Shown one piece after another: positions 1 through 5,594 of a stretch of DNA of 5,907 bases. The translations under genes were made by a program, and so were the position numbers. Numbering within the stretch: the stretch's first letter is position 1; every line of letters begins with the position of its first letter. The stretch comes from Gammaproteobacteria bacterium (lineage in GTDB: Bacteria > Pseudomonadota > Gammaproteobacteria > Steroidobacterales > Steroidobacteraceae). Under the pieces are notes generated by a model that saw only the letters and a list, made by a program, of their open reading frames with translations, was not told where the DNA came from and made no database searches. The stretch spans positions 1 through 5,907 of the forward strand of contig JASHUC010000044.1 in assembly GCA_030040235.1 (NCBI GenBank). Direction: 5' to 3'.

Positions 1-68
1 CCGTTGTCCCGTCAGTACCTGAAGAGCTCTTGGAACTTCTCGAGGATGCGTTTGAGTTTTCTGAGTGA
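1..68 (+). CDS. C-terminal end of an unidentified upstream gene (partial)
   Basis: Reading from base 3, the frame is open for 21 codons and ends with TGA at 66-68. The visible tail is acidic and helix-like, with a PEELLELLEDAFEF core, which looks like a genuine protein C-terminus rather than random translation. A strong ribosome-binding site for the next gene begins at the next base, as expected at an operon junction. No domain can be recognised from 21 residues. By position it could be the end of a polymorphic toxin or an immunity protein, but that is inference only. The start and most of the gene lie outside the window. Confidence 0.5.
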   Translation, partial: VVPSVPEELLELLEDAFEFSE

Positions 69-75
69 AGAGGAG
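69..75 (+). promoter_or_regulatory. Ribosome-binding site deciding the start at 85
   Basis: AGAGGAG at 69-75 is a near-ideal Shine-Dalgarno sequence, 9 bases before the ATG at 85-87 and directly after the stop codon of the preceding frame. It favours this ATG over the earlier in-frame TTG at 4 and ATG at 46, neither of which has a well-spaced site. Confidence 0.6.
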
Positions 76-84
76 CTCAACCAC

Positions 85-543
85 ATGCCATTGATAAGGG
101 CTAGTGAAACCCCTAGAGCCGCATTTGGCACAAGCGAGACGTTTCGCGGAAGTCCTGATCGAGAGATTCCGCACATGCTCGCGGATTATCTTAGGAATCG
201 GTTCCCTACCTTTAGGGCAAAGAGAGGATTTGTATTTTGGGGTCCAACTGTGTTCCTAGTTGACACAGCTCAAGACTTGGTCACGACTGTTCTCCTCAGA
301 AGCAAGTTCATAAAGAATGGGTGGCGTCTAACCGTGGCTAGCAAGAGGCTTCTGCCCCCCCAGAGTCTCGCGGCCAAGAAGCAGCCCAGATACGATCCCG
401 CAGTACTGGAGGTTTGTCGAGCAATTCATTCATTCCTTACTGAGATACCGGGCATCGTAGATCTGCGCTGGTATTTTCAGGGAACTCGCTCTCAGACTCC
501 GGCGGTCGATACACCGGATGAATTGCCGTGGCATGAGGTATAG
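85..543 (+). CDS. Hypothetical protein, 152 residues
   Basis: I do not recognise this protein. With the start at ATG 85 it is a 152-residue, probably soluble protein with no signal peptide or clear membrane segment. The middle part has a hydrophobic strand-like stretch (FVFWGPTVFLVD, about residues 47-58). A basic region follows, containing the KRLLPPQSLAAKK stretch. The tail is acidic and tryptophan-containing (DELPWHEV). The frame is open back to base 1, but the first 27 codons overlap a better-looking gene end in another frame and sit before the strong ribosome-binding site, so the shorter form is chosen. G+C is visibly lower than in the rest of the window, suggesting foreign origin. Small soluble proteins placed between a gene end and an RHS-like fragment are often immunity proteins. 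That role is possible here but rests on position alone. Confidence 0.5.
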   Translation: MPLIRASETPRAAFGTSETFRGSPDREIPHMLADYLRNRFPTFRAKRGFVFWGPTVFLVDTAQDLVTTVLLRSKFIKNGWRLTVASKRLLPPQSLAAKKQPRYDPAVLEVCRAIHSFLTEIPGIVDLRWYFQGTRSQTPAVDTPDELPWHEV

Positions 544-906
544 CGTCGATGGCTGCAGAATCAGTGCAATAACCCGAGCCTCTGGTCCAGAGCGGGCAAC
601 GCTCTGATTCAGGCCGGACAATGGGCGAACAACTTCGGCAATTCAACGTCTCAAGCTGGATCAGGTCTCGCGATCTTTTCGGCTGTAGCAAGTGCTCTTG
701 GAGCACCCGCTGAGCCCGGGATTGTCCTTGGTGGAGGAATCGCGACCGCCGGCGGCACGGTCAGTCTCGTCGGCTCAGCTGTGCGATATGTTGGCGGGTT
801 TCTGTCCGGAAACTCGATGGAATCCGTGCAGGGGTTCTTGGGTGGCGCCGATCTTGGTCATCTGCTCGTTCAGGTAGTTGTGGCCAGGCGCTCGTCGGGT
901 GCTTAG
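544..906 (+). pseudogene. Start-less RHS-type toxin C-terminal fragment (likely orphan cassette)
   Basis: Directly after the TAG at 541-543 the same frame stays open for 120 codons to TAG 904-906. No ATG lies near its beginning and no ribosome-binding site is visible. The translation has protein-like character from about base 565. A CNNPSLWSRAGNALIQAGQW segment (565-624) is followed by NNFGNS, then two glycine/alanine-rich hydrophobic stretches and a GGFLSGNSMESVQGFLGG segment. From memory this pattern is typical of the region between the RHS core and the toxin tip of RHS-repeat proteins, but no database comparison was possible. The RHS core itself (YDYRARYYDP-like) is absent. The most likely reading is a remnant or silent orphan C-terminal cassette that could recombine into a full-length rhs gene. 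Readthrough of the TAG at 541 is an alternative but unlikely. Confidence 0.45.
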
Positions 907-938
907 GGCGCCGTCGCCGGGCGCCGTGTCGATCTTAC

Positions 939-968
939 TTGCCAAGCGGGCCTGGCTCGGCTCAGAAT
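939..968 (+). promoter_or_regulatory. Candidate sigma-70-like promoter for the toxin-antitoxin pair
   Basis: TTGCCA at 939-944 and CAGAAT at 963-968 are separated by 18 bases. They lie just upstream of the repeated element at 972-995 and the antitoxin start. The -10 match is imperfect. CATAAT at 976-981 or 989-994 are alternative -10 hexamers without an obvious -35. Start of transcription near 975 would place the repeats over the initiation region. Confidence 0.35.
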
Positions 969-971
969 ATC

Positions 972-995
972 TGTCCATAATTTATGTCCATAATT
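972..995 (+). promoter_or_regulatory. Candidate autoregulatory operator with 11-bp direct repeat
   Basis: TGTCCATAATT occurs twice, at 972-982 and 985-995, 13 bases apart, ending just before the ribosome-binding site of the antitoxin. The junction also forms the inverted repeat CATAA-T-TTATG (976-986). Phd/YefM antitoxins, alone or with their toxin, are known to repress their own promoters by binding short palindromes there. Repeat copies at this position fit that role. Binding is inferred, not shown. Confidence 0.5.
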
Positions 996-1005
996 GGAGG
1001 ACCGC

Positions 1006-1242
1006 ATGAAGGCGCCGAAAAGCGTTCCCGCGACTGAATTCAAGGCGCGCTGCCTGGCGCTGCTCGAGGAGGTCCGCGAGACCCGCCAGCCCCTCCTCGT
1101 CACGCGCCACGGCAAGCCCGTGGCCGAGATTCGCCCCTTTGCTCCGAGGCATGCCGAACGGACGAATCCCTTGAAGGGCTCCATCACTTACCAAGGCGAT
1201 CTGATCTCGCCCGTTCACGAGCGCTGGGATAGCGCCTCGTGA
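1006..1242 (+). CDS. Phd/YefM-family antitoxin
   Basis: This 78-residue protein would neutralise the adjacent VapC ribonuclease and probably repress their common promoter. Residues 7-45 form the Phd/YefM N-terminal DNA-binding and dimerisation region (VPATEFKARCLALLEEV, then the strand-turn motif VTRHGKPVAEIRP). Residues 53-78 are the short toxin-binding tail, with the family-typical pattern LKGSITYQGDLISP. The ATG at 1006 is preferred because GGAGG (996-1000) lies 5 bases before it. An in-frame TTG at 994 would overlap that site and the operator. Length is normal for the family. Its last four bases (1239-1242) overlap the toxin start, so translation of the two is coupled. Confidence in the family is high. 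The exact subfamily name (Phd versus VapB) is not decidable here. Confidence 0.92.
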   Translation: MKAPKSVPATEFKARCLALLEEVRETRQPLLVTRHGKPVAEIRPFAPRHAERTNPLKGSITYQGDLISPVHERWDSAS

Positions 1243-1625
1243 TCATGCTCGATACGCACGCTTGGATCTGGTACGCATCGGAGGACCCGCAGCTCTCGAG
1301 ATCTGCCAGAGCGCATATCCGACGCGCCGACACACTCGGAGTTCATCCCGTCTCCTGCTGGGAGGTGGCGATGCTCTCCCGCGGTGGACGGCTGAAACTC
1401 ACCGTCGACGTTGCCGAATGGGTGAGGAACGCCCTGGAGCGCCCGAAGGTTGAGCTGCAGCCCTTTACGCCGGCTGCGGCCGTCCGAGCCGCAGGACTCG
1501 GTGGAGGATTCCCCGGGGATCCGGCCGACCGGTTCATCGTGGCGACTGCGCTCGAGGCGGGCGCAGCTCTCGTCACCCGAGATCAGCGGATCACGGACTG
1601 GGGTCAGGTTGAGATCATCTGGTAG
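1239..1625 (+). CDS. vapC: VapC-family PIN-domain toxin (ribonuclease)
   Basis: This 128-residue PIN-domain protein is probably a magnesium-dependent RNase that cleaves tRNA or rRNA when freed from its antitoxin. The four acidic positions of the PIN active site are visible: Asp5 (LDTHAW), Glu42 (SCWEVA), Asp97 (with Asp94, in GDPADRFIVATA) and Asp115 (VTRDQRI). The catalytic site therefore appears intact, and length is normal for VapC. The start is GTG at 1239, overlapping the antitoxin stop as GTGA. An ATG two codons later (1245) would give almost the same protein. The SCWEVAML and DPADR wording places it with the VapC toxins usually paired with Phd/YefM-type antitoxins, which agrees with its neighbour. 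The pair is complete and probably functional. Confidence 0.93.
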   Translation: MIMLDTHAWIWYASEDPQLSRSARAHIRRADTLGVHPVSCWEVAMLSRGGRLKLTVDVAEWVRNALERPKVELQPFTPAAAVRAAGLGGGFPGDPADRFIVATALEAGAALVTRDQRITDWGQVEIIW

Positions 1626-1632
1626 GCTGCGC

Positions 1633-1648
1633 TCGCCGGCTTCGGCGA
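1633..1648. terminator. Short hairpin in the convergent junction (weak terminator candidate)
   Basis: TCGCCG (1633-1638) and CGGCGA (1643-1648) pair perfectly around the loop GCTT, between the vapC stop (1625) and the stop of the convergent operon (1672). No T-run follows on either strand, so intrinsic termination would be inefficient. The position between two gene ends is the main support. Confidence 0.3.
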
Positions 1649-1671
1649 CTCACCGTTTCAGCCACAGCCCC

Positions 1672-2793
1672 TCATCCCTCTCCCCACACCTCGCGGGCGA
1701 CATCTACGATCAGTTTGAGCTTCGCGAACTGCTCCTCCGCGCCCATCGTCGCCCCGGCGATGCCGCTCGCGAACCCGCACTGGGGACTTAAGGCGAGTTG
1801 CTCCAGCGGTAGAAAGCGGCTCGCCTCCTCGATGCGCCGCGTGAGATCCTCGCGCCGCTCGATTTGTCCACGCTTGGTGGTGACGAGGCCGAGGACGACG
1901 GTCTTGCCCTTCGGGACGAGTCGGAGCGGCTCGAACCCGCCCGCTCTCGAGGTGTCGTACTCGAGGAAGTATCCGTCCACGCCCACTTCGTTGAAGAGCA
2001 CCTCGGCGACCGGCTCGTAGCCTCCGGAGGCCATCCAGTTGCCGGCGAAGTTTCCGCGGCACAGGTGCAGGCACACCACCATGTCGGCCGGCCGCCCCGC
2101 GATCGCCTCGTTGATGAGCCTCGCGTACGTTCGCGGCAAGGCGTCCGGGTCCTCCCCGATGTTGCGCCGGACATCCTCGCGCAGCGCCGGATCGCAGAGG
2201 TAGGCGAAGTTCACCTCATCGAGCTGCAGGTAGCGGCAGCCGGCGGCGGCGAGATCCGCGATCTCCTCGCGGTAAACGCGCGCGAGATCGCGATAGAACT
2301 CCGCGAGATCGGGATAGGCCGCCGAATCGATCCCCGCGCGTCCGCCGCGGAAATGCACCACGCTCGGGGAGGGGACCGTGATCTTGGGTATCGCGTGCGC
2401 GATGGATCCGAGGAATTTGAAGTCATCGACGAAGAGCGGCGCCGGCCGGGCGAGCTTGCCCACGACGCGCACGGTGTGAGGACGGCCCTCGGCGTCTCCC
2501 TTCTCGCTGTGGAAGTGAATGGTGAATTTCGACGCGGCGGGCTCGACATTCGCGAACTTGAGCAGAAAGTCCGTCTGCCACGAGGCGCGGTTGAACTCCC
2601 CGTCGGTGACCGCCTGGAGCCCGATCTCCTCCTGACGGCGCACGACCTCGCGGATTGCCGCGTGCTGGATGCTCGCGAGCTCATCGCGGCTCGCCTCGCC
2701 TTTGCCGAAGCGCTCGCGCGCGCGAACCAGCTCGGGCGGGCGCACCAGGCTCCCCACATGATCGGCGCGAAACGGAGGGCGTGTACGGGCCAT
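1672..2793 (-). CDS. MetE C-terminal-domain-like methyltransferase (core MetE, YxjG type)
   Basis: This 373-residue protein matches the zinc-dependent catalytic half of cobalamin-independent methionine synthase. That family transfers a methyl group from a folate or another donor to a thiol such as homocysteine. The opening RADHVGSLVRP (residues 9-19) is typical of short YxjG-like proteins, which lack the N-terminal half of the roughly 750-residue MetE. The QLDEV motif (190-194) corresponds to the substrate-binding acidic motif. The zinc ligands are all present: His243 and Cys245 (LHLCRGN), Glu278 (FLEYD) and Cys339 (SPQCGF). The ATG at 2791-2793 lies one base after the hydratase stop, so translation is coupled and no separate strong ribosome-binding site is seen. 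As last gene of an aromatic-catabolism operon it may take up methyl groups from a methoxylated substrate. This is inference, and the true methyl donor and acceptor are unknown. Confidence 0.85.
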   Translation of the reverse strand: MARTRPPFRADHVGSLVRPPELVRARERFGKGEASRDELASIQHAAIREVVRRQEEIGLQAVTDGEFNRASWQTDFLLKFANVEPAASKFTIHFHSEKGDAEGRPHTVRVVGKLARPAPLFVDDFKFLGSIAHAIPKITVPSPSVVHFRGGRAGIDSAAYPDLAEFYRDLARVYREEIADLAAAGCRYLQLDEVNFAYLCDPALREDVRRNIGEDPDALPRTYARLINEAIAGRPADMVVCLHLCRGNFAGNWMASGGYEPVAEVLFNEVGVDGYFLEYDTSRAGGFEPLRLVPKGKTVVLGLVTTKRGQIERREDLTRRIEEASRFLPLEQLALSPQCGFASGIAGATMGAEEQFAKLKLIVDVAREVWGEG

Positions 2794-2794
2794 C

Positions 2795-3796
2795 TCAAAC
2801 GCTCAGCTTGAAGAGCTTGCGCACATTGTCCTCGAAGATCATCTTCTTCTCGGCTGCGCTCAGCCACTCGAACGAGCGAATGTAGGGTGCGGTGTGATCC
2901 ATGGTCTCGCCGGTGTCGGGATCGACCGCCGCTCCGACGCCCGGGCACTCGGTCCCGAACAGACAGTGCTCGGGACCGATCGTCTCGATGAGCAGCCGCA
3001 GTGCCCCGGGGGTGTACAGCACCGTGTCGAAATAGAGCCTCTTGAGGCGCGTGGAGAAGCGGCGGTTGCCGCGCAGGGAGGCCGACTCGAAGCGTCCGAG
3101 CTGATAGGGAATCGCCCCCCCGCCGTGCGAGACCAGGATCTTCAGGCTCGGGAAATCATCGAGCACGGTCGAATTGACGAGGTTGTAGACCGCGATCGAT
3201 TCCTCGTTGATGAAGTGCAGCGAGTACGGCGTGCGCTCCGAGCGCGAGCCGCTCGAGTGGATGTGCGCGGGCACGTCGAGCTCACAGAGCTTCTCGTAGA
3301 GGGGGTACCAGTAGCGTTCGCCGAGTCCCGGCGCCTCGGTTCCACTATTCTCGTAGGGGTCCGGATTGAGGAGACAGCCCTTGAAGCCGAGCTGCTTCAC
3401 GCAGCGCTCGAGCTCGGGGATCACGTTCTCGATCGGCTCGCCTGCCGCCTGCGGCAGTCCGCACACCGGCACGAAGCGGTCGGGAAGGAGCCGGCACTGG
3501 CGGTGGATGAGCGTATTGACCTCCTCGCAGAACCAGTGCACGAGCTTTCCGGGCCGCTCGGAATGCATCATCTGGAAGGGCCGGGGGGAGATGAGCTGCA
3601 CGTCGGTGCCGTGGCGCTTGAGCAGATCGAGGTGTCCGGCAGGACCGATTTCGGTCTTGTTCGCCGCCGCGAGCAGCTGCTCGTCGCTGACCCGCACAGC
3701 GCCGCGACCGTGAGCGCCGCGATGCGCGAGCAGCGTCCCCTTGTACGCCCACAGCTCGACGGGGGCGCTCACGTGGCCGTGGCAGTCGATGATCAT
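2795..3796 (-). CDS. ligJ: 4-oxalomesaconate hydratase-like amidohydrolase (LigJ type)
   Basis: This 333-residue amidohydrolase-superfamily protein (ACMSD-related) is likely to hydrate 4-oxalomesaconate to 4-carboxy-4-hydroxy-2-oxoadipate in the protocatechuate/gallate 4,5-cleavage pathway. Visible metal ligands are His6 and His8 (DCHGH), His178 (PAHIHSS, with His180), His224 (VSHGGG) and Glu283 (FGTECPG). The glutamate in place of the usual amidohydrolase aspartate, and the spacing 6/8/178/224/283, agree with what I recall of Sphingobium LigJ. The active site appears intact and the length is normal. The ATG at 3794-3796 has GAGGAG about 8 bases upstream, in the 18-bp gap after the RraA gene. 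The neighbouring RraA-type aldolase gene would act on its product. A decarboxylase of the same superfamily is the main alternative, but the Glu and the neighbours favour the hydratase. Confidence 0.8.
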   Translation of the reverse strand: MIIDCHGHVSAPVELWAYKGTLLAHRGAHGRGAVRVSDEQLLAAANKTEIGPAGHLDLLKRHGTDVQLISPRPFQMMHSERPGKLVHWFCEEVNTLIHRQCRLLPDRFVPVCGLPQAAGEPIENVIPELERCVKQLGFKGCLLNPDPYENSGTEAPGLGERYWYPLYEKLCELDVPAHIHSSGSRSERTPYSLHFINEESIAVYNLVNSTVLDDFPSLKILVSHGGGAIPYQLGRFESASLRGNRRFSTRLKRLYFDTVLYTPGALRLLIETIGPEHCLFGTECPGVGAAVDPDTGETMDHTAPYIRSFEWLSAAEKKMIFEDNVRKLFKLSV

Positions 3797-3814
3797 TGCG
3801 CGCTCTCCTCGAAC

Positions 3815-4516
3815 TCATTCATTGCGAAGCATGCGCTCGTACTCGGCTCCCATCACCTCGCTGACGGGTGCGCCCTCACGCAGCCGGCGCAGCATCGCCG
3901 TCTCGCGCGCGGCGATGGCCTCGGCGGTGTCGAGCACCTCGGCCAGGCGGTCCGCGCGCACGAAGACCACGGCGCTCGCATCCGCGAGCGCGTAGTCCCC
4001 GGGGTGGACCTCCACGTCCGCCACCTGCACGGGAACATCCGTGCCCGCCTCGAGGATGCGGCCGCGGGCGGTGCGTGCCGTGATGGCGCGGCAGTAGATC
4101 GGAAAGGCGAGCTCGCGCGCCTCGTCGATGTCGCGCACCGCACCGTCCGCAATCACCCCTGCGATGCCGCGAAGCTGGGCGCCGCAGGAGAGAATGCCAC
4201 CCCAGCAGGCGGCATCGATACCGCTACGCTGCTCGATCACGATGACATCCCCGGCGGCGCACGCCTCGATCGCCGTCGTGCCGAGATGGCGGGGTTTTGA
4301 GCCGGACTGCGCGCGCGGCGTCACACCGCCCGCAACCAACCGCACCGTGTGGACACGCCCGGCGATGCGCGCCGGGACCGTCGCTGCGAGAAGACCGGTG
4401 ACGCAGCCGCCGAGCGACAGCCGGTCGAGCGCATCCGACAAGGCGCCACTGTCCAGGCGCGCGAGCCGCCGCAAGGCCTCTGCGGGGAGGGTCTCCGGTT
4501 CGCCGGTGCTTGCCAC
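3815..4516 (-). CDS. RraA-family protein, putative 4-carboxy-4-hydroxy-2-oxoadipate aldolase
   Basis: This 233-residue protein belongs to the RraA/dimethylmenaquinone-methyltransferase-like fold. The family includes the class II HMG/CHA aldolases (LigK, GalC) that split 4-carboxy-4-hydroxy-2-oxoadipate into pyruvate and oxaloacetate. The family core is residues 103-132: ACWGGILS, then RGIAGVIADGAVRD with Arg128 and Asp129, followed by Glu132. Characterised aldolases carry a D-X20-R-D-X2-E/D motif. Here the first position is Gly107 (codon GGC at 4196-4198) instead of Asp, so aldolase activity is uncertain. The start is GTG at 4514-4516, with AGGAG 12 bases upstream. That spacing is long, but no ATG is available nearby. 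It sits 19 bp after the dioxygenase gene and 18 bp before the hydratase gene, which supports the pathway role despite the odd residue. Confidence 0.78.
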   Translation of the reverse strand: MASTGEPETLPAEALRRLARLDSGALSDALDRLSLGGCVTGLLAATVPARIAGRVHTVRLVAGGVTPRAQSGSKPRHLGTTAIEACAAGDVIVIEQRSGIDAACWGGILSCGAQLRGIAGVIADGAVRDIDEARELAFPIYCRAITARTARGRILEAGTDVPVQVADVEVHPGDYALADASAVVFVRADRLAEVLDTAEAIAARETAMLRRLREGAPVSEVMGAEYERMLRNE

Positions 4517-4535
4517 GGCGATCGATCGCTCCTGC

Positions 4536-5549
4536 TCAGCGCCAGTAGATGAAGCCGTTCGCCGTGCCGGTTCCCGCCTCGGAGCGGTAGCACGGCTGGT
4601 ACTCGACGGCCTCGCCGCTCAGGTCCGTCTCGAGCAGAGCCCCGGCGGCGGCGATCCAGTTCTTGAGCTCGGATGAGCCGGATTGCAGGTAGCTCTCATC
4701 GATGCGGCACAGGGCCTCGGCGTCACGCCGCGCGAGCGCATCGAACATCACCCGGTCGAGTTCCTCGTCGATGACGAAGTGGCTCATGCCGCCCGAGCCG
4801 AACACCGCGACTCTTTGCTTGCCGGGCCACGAGCGGATGGCTCGGCCCACGAGGCGGCCGAGCTCGAAGCAGCGCCGCGCGCTCGGCTGATTGGGCGGAT
4901 AGAACGTGTTGGAGATGATCGGCACGTTGGGAATCACCCGATCGCGCATGATCTGGCGATAGATGAACCCGAAGGCGTGCGGCATGCCGCTCGACCAGTG
5001 TCCGGGATGCACGGGCAGGCGCTGCGAGGTGGCGACATCGAAGCCGGCCGCCATCGCCGAGCGGATGATGTGCAGCGCCAGCTCCGGCAGTGCGGGATAT
5101 TCGGTGTATTGCGGCGGACTGTGACCCCAGGCGGCCTCGTGAATGCCGGGCGGCATCCGTGCCACCTGCTCCGGGGTCGCCGGTCCGTCCCAGAGCGTCG
5201 GGCCGCGGAACACCGTGATCGCCGGCATCACGTCCTCGAGGAACAGCTCGCTCTGATCGTTCCCGAAGATCACGGCCGCATCGGGCGCCACGGCCGCGAA
5301 GGTGTCGGCCATCCGCTCGATCGCGCGGCGGCAAGCCGCGGCGCGCCGCTCGCGCTGCTCGAGGGTGCACTGCGCGGCGAGGTTCTCGCCGCTTCGGAGC
5401 TCGACGAGCGCGTCGAAGTCGTAGGTTCGGCCCCTGAAGGGATGGTCCTTCTTCTTGCGATCGGCCGGCACCCGGAGCAGCCACTGCTCGGGCGTGGTCG
5501 AGAGCGTCGGGCCGTGCGAGGTCCACATTCCAAGGACGATTTCAGCCAT
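4536..5549 (-). CDS. Class III extradiol ring-cleavage dioxygenase, LigB superfamily
   Basis: This 337-residue single-chain protein resembles the catalytic B subunit of protocatechuate 4,5-dioxygenase and gallate dioxygenase, non-heme iron enzymes that open aromatic diols beside the hydroxyls. His12 (MWTSHGP) fits the first iron ligand. His191 (MPHAFGF) fits the catalytic His195 region of LigB. GSGGMSH (251-257) followed by DEELD fits the segment that carries the glutamate ligand (probably Glu263). The second ligand is not canonical: the LigB stretch YNDH aligns with FGNDQ here, giving Gln99. I recall GDDQ-type relatives with the same change, so this is probably a subfamily trait rather than a mutation. 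No LigA-like subunit gene is seen. The ATG at 5547-5549 has only a weak purine-rich site before it. It follows the aldo/keto reductase gene by 45 bp. The ring substrate cannot be read from the sequence. Confidence 0.82.
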   Translation of the reverse strand: MAEIVLGMWTSHGPTLSTTPEQWLLRVPADRKKKDHPFRGRTYDFDALVELRSGENLAAQCTLEQRERRAAACRRAIERMADTFAAVAPDAAVIFGNDQSELFLEDVMPAITVFRGPTLWDGPATPEQVARMPPGIHEAAWGHSPPQYTEYPALPELALHIIRSAMAAGFDVATSQRLPVHPGHWSSGMPHAFGFIYRQIMRDRVIPNVPIISNTFYPPNQPSARRCFELGRLVGRAIRSWPGKQRVAVFGSGGMSHFVIDEELDRVMFDALARRDAEALCRIDESYLQSGSSELKNWIAAAGALLETDLSGEAVEYQPCYRSEAGTGTANGFIYWR

Positions 5550-5594
5550 GACTCACTCGAAACGCGCTGCGCCGCGAGGCGATCCGCCCCGAGT

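Noticed and set aside
4..84. Extended N-terminus of the 152-residue protein starting at TTG 4 or ATG 46
   Set aside because: The TTG has no visible ribosome-binding site, and the ATG at 46 has GAGG touching the codon. Another frame in the same bases reads as a natural C-terminus ending at 68, and a well-spaced site serves the ATG at 85.
470..572. RHS-like pieces seen by hopping frames (SDSGGRYTG, RGMRY, IASMAAES) just before the orphan fragment
   Set aside because: They would need three or four frameshifts within about 100 bases, and each piece is too short to distinguish from chance. DELPWHEV also works as the natural end of the 152-residue protein.
994..1005. TTG at 994 as start of the antitoxin
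   Set aside because: It lies within the operator repeat and overlaps the GGAGG site that correctly serves the ATG at 1006. Phd/YefM proteins normally begin close to the VPATEFK-type motif.
1626..1671. Strong intrinsic terminator in the convergent junction
   Set aside because: The hairpin at 1633-1648 has only six pairs and no T-run on either strand, so it is reported only as a weak candidate.
1864..4300. Long plus-strand open frames of 315 and 468 codons opposite the MetE-like, hydratase and aldolase genes
   Set aside because: They are antisense to genes with clear family motifs and metal ligands, span across gene boundaries, and have low-complexity GC-driven composition. They are shadows of high-GC coding sequence.
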